DNA of 60,000 nucleotides from assembly GCF_026151205.1 (NCBI RefSeq), contig NC_087083.1, forward strand, positions 14,936,280 to 14,996,279. Reading direction: 5' to 3'. The DNA comes from Bolinopsis microptera. Its lineage: Eukaryota; Ctenophora; Tentaculata; Lobata; Bolinopsidae. Positions 13,701 to 23,940 of this stretch are shown here, piece by piece. How positions within the stretch are numbered: the first letter of the stretch is position 1; every line of letters starts with the position of its first letter. A program made the translations under genes and the position numbers. Below the pieces are notes generated by a model. It saw only the letters and a list, made by a program, of their open reading frames with translations. It searched no databases and was not told the DNA's origin.

Positions 13701-16700
13701 TTCGACTGCTTGCTGGTGGCAGGGATATTTCGTCACCAAAGGTGATTCTATGAACCTGTCGAATTGATCAGGATCAGAGGGATGCACCCTTACTACCGAT
13801 GGAATAGTGACTGCAGCCCACTTCAGCTCTTCTGAAATATAACTTGTTATCATAAACTTTCCTTTTTAAATTCAATACCATCCGTATTGTTTTCACTTTG
13901 ACCTTATAGCTATGTCAATAACTTTATTAATACAATAATATAATATTAATAGTTACGTCATAGTAAATACAATTTGAAATGAACTTACTGCACGCAGTTT
14001 TGTAACAGAGACCAAATAAATGGTACGGTTTGAAAGACTTAGTCTTTCTCACCGGATCTTTATCCTCGATGTCAGTGTTGTAAATGACAAGGTCAAGGTA
14101 CGATTTTGCATTTCTGTTAATCTCTGGCTTGCAAAATATCCGCGGTTTTCCATTCGGGCGTATTGTCCGGTTCATGCCCTTCTGCTCTAGTTCTATAAGC
14201 TGCCTGCAGAGAGCCACGCCTTTTTCCCGAACAGCTCTATCTGCGTCACCTTGAGGAGTATTTTCATTCACATTTATTTAAAGGAACAGAACCAAAAGCG
14301 GGGACAAAGGTGAACAATTTAAATAACTAAACTGTAACAAGAGCTTCGTGACAACAAATATCCACTAAAATAAAACATGTACTAATTTCTCACCGAGACT
14401 GCAAACAATAATTGCTTCAGGATGAGCGAAGTAACTATTGTTACAAACTTTCTTCAAAACTGCTGTTCGTTCTTTTGGGGAAAGTTGTATGTCATTATTG
14501 AGTGTGAGGCTTGTAAAAACATGATAAGCCCCATCCTCAATAAGAGGACGCAGTTTGATCTGAGCGTGCATCTGAAATTTGAATGCTTGAGTTATGAGTA
14601 TAATTATTACAGTATCACTTATCAGGAACAGAATATATGGCTAAATTTAGTTTCATTTCATAAAGTGACGATTTAAATATTTAGCAAAATTGATTAATAA
14701 TTAATATTCATCAAATTTCTGGTCTGGAAAAATGTGATGATTGGCACAAATGTACGTAAATGGGTATTGTAGCTACAGTCAATAGTTTGGGGGCATGATA
14801 ATTAATTCAAATTGCAAAAACTATATTATGCAATTTTTATTTTTATTCAAAATCTCAGATAAGACCTAGGCGAGGTGATACTCGAACTATTGAAGTACTT
14901 ACCCTATAGTACACCTGAACCACATAACGTGCCAGCGTGTCCACCTCCTCTCTCCTGACTACAGGATCAGATACGTAGTACCTTAGTATCCGCGATGCCA
15001 GGGTCAGCCACCGTGCGTGATTCATTGCTCCAAGTTTTGCGGAAGCAAGGTCATCAGGAACATATCCTGAAACATTATTTGTACTACCTGTTTTCCTTCT
15101 TTGGCTCCCAAAGAGACAATCCACTACAAAATCTGAGTTATGAACAGATATAGATGGTCTTACATGTAGTCTAGAGTTACTTAATATAAACATAGGTAAA
15201 ACATTTTTACTTTTAATTGGCATGTACCATCGAGACAGGCGAGGCAAAGTCGATAAAGCATTCTGTTGTCCTGGCTTAGCTGCTGAATAACGGTTGACGT
15301 TAACCTCGGAAAATCAGCACAGGAGATCGTATTAAACTTTGCAATTTTCCTTTTGTATACGTCATCACTTAACAGAACTTTACCCAGTCTGCCACCAAAC
15401 TGACCTTTTCCTGAAGTTGCATATTTAATTGAAAAGTATGCATTATGCCTGGCTATATAGAAAAGGTCGTAATAATTCATTCCATGCAAATTTGGACTAC
15501 AGAAAGTTTGTTTAAATTTAATTTACCTTCTTTCACGTTATCAAGCTCACAGAACAATCCACGAAGTGGTAACTCCACCGAGTGAAGTAAGCACACAGAC
15601 AGAAAGCAGGGCTTTCCGATCATTTCCTGTATGTGTCTTAAAGCACCCTCCTGTAAAGATTACAAATTAGGTATTGTTTTCGTTATATCATAAAAAAGTG
15701 ATCCTTAAACCGTTTGATCACAAAGTCGTTTTTTATTACATTAAATTCTTACATTGTATCCCGTAAGCGTGTTGGTACCGTCACTCCCTAGCACCTCTAT
15801 CTTCTTGTAGTTGATTCGCTTACTCTCCAAGTAATTGATAATTGTTGATGCGATACCTCTTCCTGAAGGTACCAACAAGAATTAATAACCATTATTATAT
15901 AATAACCATTTAACTTTATATTCAATAACGACATGATTAACTCAAAAAGTATTTTACTACTATACTATCAGAAACTTGTTTTGAGCTTTAAGTTTTATGT
16001 TTCAAGTTGAATTAAGTTCAAGCTATGTCGACGATAAGATGTTAAGATGTTAAGATGTTAAGATGTTAAGATGTTAAGATGTTAAGATATTAAGATGTTA
16101 AGATGTTAAGATGTTAAGATGTTACGATGTTAAGATGTCATAATTTTAAGATGTTAAGATGTTAAGATATTAAGATGTTAAGATGTTAAGATGTTACGAT
16201 GTTAAGATGTCATAATTTAAAGATGTTAAGATGTTAAGATGGTACGATAAGTTGTTTGACTTGAAACACAATGCACAATAAAAACCTGTCTTGTCATCTA
16301 TAGTGACGAATCCTAGAGAATGTGCACCAGGATATGCCAATATAGTGTATGTTTCTTCCCTGATCTTTTGGTTCTTTCCGTCGAGCCAAACCAAACTCTC
16401 GCTTTCTTTGCCGTCAAAATAGATAGCTATAAAAATTAAAACGTGTAAATCGGGTGATGATCTATATTTTTGTACAATATATCTTTCATTATTTGGATTG
16501 CTTCTTACTTCTTACCATTGAATTCGAGCTGTCCCAGACTAGAAATGAACTGTTCCCGGACGTTATTGGCAGCCGTCCTCATCTCAGCCTCTGTCAAGAG
16601 CCGATGGGTCCCCGTCAATGGCTGTTTCTCTGTTACAATGGAGTGGTGAATCACTCGAAAAACGTCTACCATGGCGGCACAGCTGATTCCACGCCGAAGC

Positions 16701-19700
16701 ATCACAGGGACCATGTTGTCGTACATCTGGTGCACGTCTAAATCCTTGTCATGCACGTTTGGTAACCAATCTTTGTCCTGTGAATTAAAATGTCAGGCTT
16801 GTAAACTTTGATCCTTTTTACGTGATTAATTACGAGACCAATTAAATATTGCCTCTAGAAGCACGTCTTCAAATATGCCATAGTTTTAAGCTTAGTGAGG
16901 CCGCACCTTAGTTATTACTCCCTCGTATGGGGTTTTACTGCCAACAAACACTTTTTGTGAAACAAAATATGGGTCTTAGAGCAGTACTACCTAGATTCGC
17001 CAATTTCTGGTACAAACAAACTTCTTCGCAGAGTCTATTCAACGTTAACATCTATAAAAGGTGAAAAAAAGCAGCAAAACGAGAGCATTCCTGAAGGATG
17101 GCCCAACTTGATGTTACATAATATAGCGGGATAAGGATATCAAAGCGCAACATTAACCGCAATGCTGATAACAACCTCGTCTTAATACCATAAGCACGCA
17201 CGGAAGCATTACTGAATCAATTTCACTGCATACCATCACAATTACACTGTCAACAATTCATATTATATTCACCAGCAACCCCGGCATGGGCTTATCCTAC
17301 TGATAACAGTCGTACTACACAATTTGTGTGCGTTTTGACTTTTGATAGCTAACAATTAATTAATATATATTTTGAGTAAAGATTGGCTAGCACTTTAGGC
17401 CAGCACCCAACAAACTAATAAAATACTTTATGATTAGTTATGATAATAATAAACATGCCGAAGAAGGAATAAAGTTATACTTGGCGAAACCTAAAAGACA
17501 AGCTGTTTCGTAAAGCAGCTTTATCATGTGGCTGTCAAGAAAAGCAAAACATTTAAGTTTGGAAGCATACCTGCGTACTAAATCGGCTGTTTGACATCTC
17601 TTCAAGCAAATATTTTAGATCGGGTGTTAGGAAATTTTCTGGATCAGAGGAGGATGTTGTCTTATCAGCAGATCTCGTAGTCATCCCACTACTACTAGAA
17701 AAATCGTTTAACCTGTCTCGGATATTCCTGAAAATAATAATTGCTAAATAATTCAGTTGATTTATGTATAAATATTATATAATACTAGAATGCCCGTGGT
17801 CACAGGGAGGAAGGTTACAGTATTCTTTGGTCAGTTTTTATAGCGTACATAGAGACATAACCTTTCGAATTATTACAATGATATATTATATATTTATATT
17901 AATGTACATTAGTTAGCCACAGAAATAATTGAGGCACACAAGTGATCTCAACTTTCGGTCATATTAACCTTATCAATAATGACATTGGTTATAATATAAT
18001 AGTATTGAAACTATTACAACTATTACGGACTGGAACATTATTAGTCGCATAACAATAGACAGATGATAATTTCTGATTATTCTGATTTCTGCAACACATG
18101 ATACTGTGCACACTGTTAGGATAAACGACGTTTCAAAGTAACAACTTCGTATTTATGCTGACAAAATTGGTAAATATGTGAGAAAACTGTCCCATAATAT
18201 TTATAAATCAACAAGAGAATGAAAAGCTAAAATATCTAAAATTCTTCAGTACTATATAGCTATGATAAAACTAGCTATCATTCTCTTTTTATTGCGTACA
18301 GTTTCAGGTTCTAGTAGTAGTAAGTTTTAGTGTTTTTACACATCTCGCTCACAATCATTAACCACTCACTATATTTTCACTCACATTGTGTATACACCAT
18401 CTCACATGTATTGTATCTTTTACCTTATCATCTGTTATCACTGTACATGTCATTACATCACACGATCACAATCACGTACTAGCTGTTCAGTTGATGTTTT
18501 AAGTTTATTGAATAGCAGATCGAGTAATTTGTGTATACATAGATTTTGATTCTAACTTTAATCTAGTATTTGAACAATTTGTTGTCGTTTAGCCTTTTTG
18601 ATTTATAACTTTTATGAGACAGTTTTCTCACATATTTATCAATTTTGTCAGCATAAATACGAAACAGCTTTTATTTAGTTAGATGAACTTACTGAATGGG
18701 GTCGACATCGTCAGGAGTTGAGGAACAGCTAGGCTGGTTGTAATCTGCTGCTAATCCAGTTATATTCCCGGAGTTCGAAGAGGATGGTGACTGTTCAGGA
18801 GATCTCACTCTTGTGGAAAGATTGGTCAACCTGTCCCGCATATTCCTGAAAAGAATGAATTCTAGATTATTTAGTTGATTTAAATATTATATATTATACA
18901 TCTTAATCTAGTTCCGGTGAACCTGCATCCACTCTGATTCTAACATAGACTCCCTTCCGACCAATTTACTTTTACTTATTATTCCTGACATCACTTTAAA
19001 GCTTTACTGAGTAAACATTACATCTATCAACGAACTAATCTTGTTTCGAGAATCGAGAGAGATATTATTTAAGAATTTTAGATATATCAGAGCATGTGTA
19101 TAATCTATCAGTCTTATCCGCTCCCAGTATCTTATCTTAATATAACTTACTGTAATGGATCAGGAACATGGGAATCAGGTACATGGTGATCGTCTGCAGC
19201 ACGATCTCTACCAAGAAGGAACTCCTTGTCCAAGAAGGAGTCAAAATTTTCAATCGTTTCCCTTTTCCGCATGTTCTTACGCTTTTTCAATTTGTCGTAG
19301 AGGCCCTTGATCTTCCTGAATTATAATTACATTAATATTGTCATTTCAAAATAAAATGAAAACGATTTTTCTTACCTTGTTGCCAGAACTAAAAGGGCTG
19401 TCATTGCTAGATGAATATCATGAGATCACTGACGGGATCATCGTCGACGTGGCTGGATCGGCAATATACTGCAGTCTCGTGTGAAATATTGCTCTGGCCA
19501 GCATGAAGTGCAGTCTTTGCTCAATTAAATGTAGAAAGTTTCTAAATTACATTAATATAAGAGAAACTAAGTGCCTAATATAAATATGCATACAGTACAA
19601 CTACAGATTGTTCATGAAACATTGGTCATTGGTTTGGTTTCAAACATCTGTAGATTAATTTATGAAAGATCGATCGGCTATATTTCTCTTATTTCCCCCA

Positions 19701-22403
19701 GCAGAAAATATATGTTTGAAACCGGACTGATGTATCGTGAACAACCTGTGCTGTAGGGTAAATACCTAAAAAACACTAGCACTTACTTGACAATATTGCA
19801 AGGCTGAAAGAAGTCCGTTTGCCTGTACATTTCGATGGTACTGTAATGACTTAATATCAAACTTGAAACCTCGGCCAGCATTAAATCGACATGAGTCGCA
19901 TGGTTTTCCTTGTGGCTCAAAAGAAAACGAAGGATGTCCTTGTTTGACGGAGGACTGTGACATGGAAGGCTGTCACACGTTCCATCAATAAAATCGGACA
20001 ACTTCATTGCAATATTGAGAAAACTATTTGAGAAATGATCACTATTCATATAGCGGTGTTACATTGATTTTAGTTACGTTGCAATTTTACTCGACTCTTA
20101 TCAGTTCACTTCTTATCAGCGCGATCGCAGTAAGTTTTACTGTGTGCAACAGTTACATAACTGTAACTGTATAATACACATAACATTAACTCTGTAATGC
20201 ACTTCAAACTGCAGTATAAAGAGTACGCACTTCGCACAAATGACAAGAAGGTAATCTAGTAATACGATTTTTGGTATTAATATCTTTAATATTAATAACA
20301 CGGCTTGTTCGATTCAAGTCCGTTCAATGTGGTCAATACCTGATGTGCGGATCACAGGCTTCGTTATTTACAATAGCTGAGATTAGGCAGATATAGCGGT
20401 TCCAGTCGTTACCTGGGGACCCCAGGCTGTAATATCCAGATAAATTGAAGCTGCGGCGGAATGACAATCTGGGATGAGTGCGGCCCAGGAATGCCAGCCG
20501 TTACGCCGCTCAGCTTAATGTAAAAACTGTATTACAATTGATAGCATCATTACAATTTCAATCACGTTTTAGAGTAATTTACACGAGAGTAGGACAATTA
20601 TAACCTGTTTAATCTTGTTCGGCGTCATCGAAAACATAGGGCTACAAGGTTTCCGCTTCGATTTCCATCAATAAAAAATCCTTCTAATTTCGATTCTCTG
20701 GGCCAGCTGTCTGCTGGGTTTCAGAAGGTGGTACCAGATGCTGCTATAATTGAGCGCTCAGCTGCTCTAATTGGGTCCAATTACACCCGATACACGATAT
20801 TATTCCATATAAGGTCTGATCAAGTAGCTTCAGCTCTGGTGACGTCACAAAATCTCCTAGTCGGCATACGACACGTTACGAATGTGATCACGTGCCCGAG
20901 GCTTTACGAATCAAGGTCACGTGATAGGATTAGCGGTCACGTGATAGGACTGAATGTCACGTGACCTCAGTTATCCCTTATATGGCACAACTAGCTGCAA
21001 TTGATCAGCTCTTAATTAGGCTGAAATCCTTGACAGGCCTATAATTACCCAATTTTAAATGAACGATATCTCATCCTACAGAATGATGAGAGCGTAAACA
21101 AAATGCTTCCCGGAATCAGCACAATGCAGGGAACAAGATGCTGTTGGAATATCAATTATTCATCTTCCACCCGTAGTCCCTAAGGAATATCACATCTGGC
21201 CAAGGTCGCTCTACACAGTGCAGGCACACAAACAACAATGGGCTATAATACTAACGACAATGCAGTGCACCTAGACCTAGTTATAGTATTACGTCTTGTG
21301 TATGTAGATCTGTCGATTTGTGGGTCGATCATGCATGATAATAAAAGGGAAAAAACATCGTGCAAATCGTGATAACTCAGGACGATATGAGAGCGAGAGC
21401 CTCCACTCGCTATAAAATTAAATATAGAATTCAATTGTCATTTCGGCTATGCTCTAACTAAACATCTCTTTCCAGTTCTGCTGTAAGCAAAAAATTTAAA
21501 GATTATGTAGATCAACAAAAATTGGCAAACATGATTGGACAGCTAATTGCTAATTAATTAATTAGCTAATTGCTTCCACGTGTCAAAACATTTATGTCAA
21601 CTCCTCCCCAGCATCCAATTTAATTGGAATTTTTAAATTAAACTGAAAATCTTAACAAATTCTTACTGTTCACTGCTGAAGTATTTATCAATCCCCACAT
21701 CAGCAGACCCCGCAATTGCAAAGTTTGAGCTGCCAGTGTCAACCACTACACTAAACTTCTGGGCAGGACTTCCTGAATTATAGGTAATTTAGAGGTAAGT
21801 TAGAGGTAATTTACCTCATTATCACATAAAAATTGATTTCTGAAAATTTTTGAACATGGTCATTTTAGCTAATATTTGGCGGAAAGACTTTTAAACCACA
21901 ATATCATAATCGAAAATTTGAGTATTTCAAACTAAGACGCGCAACCCCCTCATCAACTTAATAAAAATTAATTAATTAGTATAAGACCTAGGAATATGTC
22001 TATGAAGTATCCTTGTTCGGGTCTCCCGGTAACCTGCACATCTGTCTCTCTCTTCCACACCCTGTTGTTGTCAGGATCTATTGTGTAATTCAATGTTTAG
22101 TTCTAGAGAGTATTAACATAAATGTTTAAGATGACAATGGCGATGTGTGCCCATTATATTATGTTACAAAACTGAATATGAAATATGAGTTCATGCTTTC
22201 AATGCATTATTTCTACAATATACTTTTGTTTTTGGGGAACACAGAACTTCTAATTAAATAACGATATAATCACAAACCAATGAGACATATTATTATAGAA
22301 TGCAAGTGTAGTTACCTTGAATACTCCCTCGTAGAGGAAGTTTGATGGCTGACTCAATGTGAACAGTTAGTAGAATACAGAGGAGGGAGAGCGATACTGC
22401 CAT
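4770..22403 (-). CDS. BACE: BACE-like aspartyl protease, 5' seven exons (3' end outside window)
   Basis: A pepsin-fold aspartyl protease of the beta-secretase type; the family are secretory-pathway or membrane proteases. Exons on the minus strand: 22316-22403, 21988-22077, 21667-21772, 10176-10282, 8271-8380, 6277-6402, 4770-4892. All junction phases agree and sum to 750 nt (250 codons). Exon 1 starts at ATG 22403 with a hydrophobic signal peptide (MAVSLSLLCILLTVHIES). Exon 2 ends EQGYFIDIFLG, like the BACE strand before the catalytic loop. Exon 3 has the first catalytic motif VVVDTGSSNFAIAG. Exon 4 reads VQYFNGTWQGYFASD. Exon 5 has NFFVSPTLWQGILGLGY, exon 6 VFSIELCGRR and exon 7 KEWYYQIELTDLTVNG. 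The second catalytic Asp (DSGTT) must lie left of the window. Joining exon 6 to 7 omits the usual Gly-rich 'GGSxxxGGxD' stretch, so a small exon may be missed or lost. The long exon 3-4 intron contains the 8.9-kb transposon. BACE is the best match by motif; another membrane aspartyl protease is possible. Confidence 0.85.
4894..6276. other. intron between BACE-like exons 6 and 7
   Basis: AT-rich intron sequence. It holds a GTATGTACCTA-type tandem repeat at about 5295-5370 and 5865-5905 and a non-LTR retrotransposon fragment between the two. I looked here for the expected Gly-rich BACE segment and did not find it. Confidence 0.6.
5363..5827 (+). mobile_element. non-LTR retrotransposon (LINE) fragment, C-terminal end of reverse-transcriptase ORF
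   Basis: An open frame of 154 codons reads LTYGSEMWGTT..., RLESFHQCCLRGILGV, KRLRWFGHVSRMPEDRLPNY and GKRSRGRPRKSLNDV, ending at TAA 5827. This is the stereotyped C-terminal region of the ORF2 protein of RTE- or Jockey-like LINEs: the 'YGSETW' block, the 'RWxGHVxRM' block, then basic 'RGRPR'. The polymerase and endonuclease domains are absent, as expected of a 5'-truncated insertion. It lies inside a minus-strand intron of the BACE-like gene in the opposite orientation. Copies of GTATGTACCTA flank both sides. Confidence 0.85.
6403..7605. repeat. 33-bp minisatellite carrying a copy of the BACE-like exon 6 acceptor
   Basis: About 35 tandem copies of a unit built from GGGAGCAGGTTGAAATGG followed by TCACGTGATATTATA, with 33-, 35- and 37-bp length variants. 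The array touches the acceptor of BACE-like exon 6 (exon edge 6402). On the gene's sense strand the exon boundary reads TATTTCAG/CCTGATCC, and the repeat reads TTTCAACCTGCTCC or, in a few copies, TATTTCAGCCTGCTCC. The repeat therefore appears to be a multiplied splice-acceptor region. The 33-bp period keeps frames open, producing spurious KWSRDIIGSRL-type ORFs. Confidence 0.93.
7606..8155. other. intron sequence, no gene seen
   Basis: About 550 bp of BACE-like intron between two minisatellites. It contains two close copies of GTGTAATTTAGGGGTAACA near 8000-8045. A 78-codon plus-strand open frame here has no recognisable features and I treat it as chance. Confidence 0.5.
8160..8262. repeat. 14-bp tandem repeat next to BACE-like exon 5 donor
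   Basis: Repeats of CTATAAGGTACCAC end about 10 bp from the exon 5 donor (exon edge 8271). The donor on the sense strand is CAG/GTACCG, and the repeat contains the same GGTACC word, so the array may have grown from the donor region. Confidence 0.9.
8395..9757. repeat. 11-bp minisatellite (GTAAGTTAGAG)n, about 120 copies
   Basis: A 1.36-kb array of an 11-bp unit with variants GTTAGTTAGAG, GTAATTTAGAG and ATAAGTTAGAG. It starts 15 bp upstream (sense) of the acceptor of BACE-like exon 5 at 8380. On the plus strand the unit is a 5' splice consensus (AG/GTAAGT). On the sense strand of the BACE-like gene it gives CTAAC, a branch-point-like word, in every unit. The natural acceptor tract begins CTAACCTCCCATTATCTCAG, which suggests the unit grew from the branch-point region. 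A small piece of the same repeat is at about 21783-21812, just upstream of exon 3. Confidence 0.95.
10020..10155. repeat. short imperfect repeats of GTAAATCGGGGTTT
   Basis: Four imperfect copies of a TAAATCGGGGTTTGCG-like unit lie between 10035 and 10155, ending about 20 bp from the exon 4 donor (edge 10176). Two overlapping plus-strand ORFs here are products of the repeat. Confidence 0.6.
10290..12286. other. AT-rich intron, no gene seen
   Basis: Left part of the BACE-like exon 3-4 intron. It contains a direct repeat of GGTTACTGGCGCCACT near 10510-10542 and short ATTCATT runs near 10880-10925. I see no exon or transposon ends here. Confidence 0.5.
12287..12295. repeat. left 9-bp target-site duplication of the transposon
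   Basis: AGGAATATC directly abuts the first base of the left inverted repeat. The identical AGGAATATC directly abuts the last base of the right inverted repeat (21183-21191). Confidence 0.92.
12296..13138 (+). repeat. left terminal inverted repeat (843 bp)
   Basis: Near-identical reverse complement of 20340-21182. Around 12512-12592 it has three close copies of a TCCTATCACGTGACC-like word plus another CACGTGATC. These subterminal repeats are candidate transposase-binding sites. A 78-codon open frame occurs identically in both arms and is not considered a gene. Confidence 0.95.
13563..20049 (-). CDS. transposase-like protein, 809 residues, 13 exons, unclassified family
   Basis: Exons: 19787-20049, 19151-19315, 18693-18845, 17571-17727, 16516-16777, 16286-16426, 15753-15862, 15527-15650, 15228-15410, 14903-15066, 14394-14571, 13989-14249, 13563-13831. 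They sum to 2,430 nt (809 codons plus TGA), every phase matches and there is no internal stop. ATG at 20049 is the first in frame. Recognisable blocks in order: a basic segment (KKRKNMRKRETIENFD); AIYFDGKESESLVW, a likely first RNase-H-fold Asp; EVLGSDGTNTLTGYN, a likely second Asp; SVCLLHSVELPLRGLF; GAMNHARWLTLASRILRYYV; YPCHQQAVERAVALMTE, with a candidate acidic residue; then a basic tail (KQRKFKKLMK). I recognise this block order from uncharacterised repetitive proteins in invertebrate genomes. The catalytic assignments are inference. Exons 3 and 4 look like duplicates (NMRDRLTNLS, NIRDRLNDFS). Exon 12 has an alternative in-frame acceptor 9 bp downstream. Confidence 0.88.
16037..16245. repeat. 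8-bp tandem repeat (GATGTTAA)n in transposase intron
   Basis: About 25 imperfect copies of GATGTTAA in the intron between transposase exons 6 and 7. It ends about 40 bp from the exon 6 donor (edge 16286). Confidence 0.9.
16880..17110 (+). pseudogene. possible degraded LINE reverse-transcriptase remnant
   Basis: Frames read SYYSLVWGFTANKHF, then after a frameshift KQNMGLRAVLP. The spacing resembles the 'SxxxYgxxvWG ... LQxraxR' block near the C-terminus of Jockey/CR1-type ORF2. It contains stops and frame breaks. It lies in the intron between transposase exons 4 and 5, so it would be a nested insertion older than, or acquired by, this element. Confidence 0.35.
18147..18662. mobile_element. 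nested non-autonomous inverted-repeat element in transposase intron
   Basis: About 75-bp arms: CGTATTTATGCTGACAAAAT on the left and its inverse ATTTTGTCAGCATAAATACG on the right, extending inward through the words for TGTGAGAAAACTGT. Flanks AACAACTT and AACAGCTT form an imperfect 8-bp target duplication. No coding capacity is seen. It lies in the intron between transposase exons 3 and 4. Confidence 0.7.
20340..21182 (-). repeat. right terminal inverted repeat (843 bp)
   Basis: Inverse of 12296-13138, with single-base differences such as CCGCTATATC against CCACTATATC. The transposase start codon is 291 bp inside its inner edge, so this arm probably supplies the promoter. Confidence 0.95.
21183..21191. 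repeat. right 9-bp target-site duplication of the transposon
   Basis: AGGAATATC, identical to 12287-12295. Confidence 0.92.
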
Positions 22404-23580
22404 CCATTAATATATCATCTCTTTGCTGCATTGATTACAATGTAGTGGAAAATAAAGTGTGTAGTAAATTTATAATATGTGAACAACCCCTAAATTAAAA
22501 CTCTGATTCAACAGGATTATACATTTGCAGTGAAATTTATGCTAAATTTTCTTTTACCAATACTCCTGGAAAGTGTAATAAAAATATTCTCAGAGACACA
22601 TTGTGCATCTACATCAATTATTTATTCACATTGAACCTAGTAAAGGGCTCAATTTTTTGGTGGTATTTTCTTTATAATGGGGTACAAGACGAATTTTTCA
22701 AGGATCTAGACAACTAGAGAAACCAATTCAGTTGTATCCGGTCTTGTTAGCAATTAGGATATTAGGAACAGCATTCCAGTATTTTAAGTAGGAGAAACAT
22801 AAAAATAACTACACTGTGCTGTTAAGTTACCAGTAGGATACAAATACTGATCCTTGAAGTTAACATGTACACCCTTCACACACATCTGAAAGGGGATTCA
22901 ACTCAAAAAAGTGTCTCGACAGGGATGATCATTGATCCTGGCTCCCTTAATCCACCAATAAGCCAGTACTACTTTACTGTCAGAGGTACCCAATGTGGCA
23001 AAAAAAGTAGGGCTTGTGAAGAATGAGCTGCCAAGTGCCAGGATAGCTCAATGGAAGAATGGCAGTATTTCCACGATCAACAAATTTAAACGAGACAAAT
23101 TGACAAACGTATCTAAGCTAATAATAAGACAATACCTAAGTTTAGCAGGAAGACTAAAGAACAATACCCGAACTACACTACGTCTACAGAGAATAACTAT
23201 GAAAGCTAAATTGTTTTTATGTTTTAGCACATAGGAGAAGAGTGGCAAATATAGGTATGAAACAAACAAACAGATCTGAGTAATGGTCATATAAACCTTG
23301 TTATATGATACTTGTAAACTGTAAAACAGTGGACAATATTATATTGACCATTATGGATCCAAAAAAACCTCAAATCAAAATTAATGTATTTTTACATGGA
23401 CCAATATTTATTTGCAAGTAAATTTTCATGGTTAAATTTTGCGTGCGCCAATTTTCGAATGCGCGGCGTAGCCTGTGCAATTTTGAAATAAAGTTATAAT
23501 TTGGAAAAATTTGTTTTTGAATCTCTCAGTTTTGACACCCCAGAAAACCTTACTACCTGCCGGGCTCGCTAAAGGTGCAG
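22404..23580. other. intergenic, upstream of the BACE-like gene
   Basis: AT-rich sequence between the BACE-like start codon and the relic at 23590. Opposing 79- and 80-codon frames around 23000-23290 show no family features. It should contain the BACE-like promoter, but I see no convincing element. Confidence 0.4.
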
Positions 23581-23589
23581 TGATCGATT

Positions 23590-23725
23590 TTCAACGGCGC
23601 GTTTGTCGGCCTCGCACGTCACATCAAGTTCACCTTTCGCCTACTGGGCCGCGCTCAGCCTGTCATTCCGCCGAATCTCTATTCTATGAACATAATAGCC
23701 TGAGGTCCCAGGTAATGCATCGCGC
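23590..23725. repeat. relic resembling the inner part of the transposon's terminal repeat
   Basis: Words in order: CTGGGCCGCGCTCA, TGTCATTCCGCCG, ATAGCCTGAGGTCCCAGGTAA. The left transposon arm at about 12985-13070 has CTGGGCCGCACTCA, TGTCATTCCGCCG, ACAGCCTGGGGTCCCCAGGTAA in the same order. This looks like a diverged solo arm of a related element. Confidence 0.6.
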
Positions 23726-23940
23726 TACAATACATGATATTATATTATATTACCTCTACTTTACTCACTTCTAACAGTAACACCGCTTTTTATATAATTA
23801 GCTAGAAATAGAGAGTTGAAGGGAATCAAAGGGACAGACGGACGCGCGGATGGTATAAATAAATCTTAAATGGGATGTTCTGATTTGGTGATGTTGCATG
23901 TTGGCATCGTCAATCATTCCCAGAAAAACTTACGGCAGTA

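Larger units (their letters stand above)
12296..21182 (-). mobile_element. complete 8,887-bp DNA transposon, 843-bp terminal inverted repeats, superfamily undetermined
   Basis: Both ends begin TAGGGACTACGGGTGGAAGA and form inverted repeats 12296-13138 and 20340-21182, equal in length (843 bp). Visible differences are only a handful of substitutions clustered near the inner ends. A perfect 9-bp direct duplication (AGGAATATC) flanks the element. The interior encodes one minus-strand gene, a 13-exon transposase with consistent splice phases. The near-identical arms, perfect target duplication and uninterrupted frame point to a recent insertion. It sits in an intron of the BACE-like gene, in the same transcriptional orientation. 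A 9-bp duplication and long arms recall Mutator-like or Rehavkus elements, but I do not see a MULE-type zinc finger. Superfamily assignment is open. Confidence 0.95.

Noticed and set aside
13579-13767. 62-codon plus-strand frame
   Set aside because: It is antisense to the last exon of the transposase.
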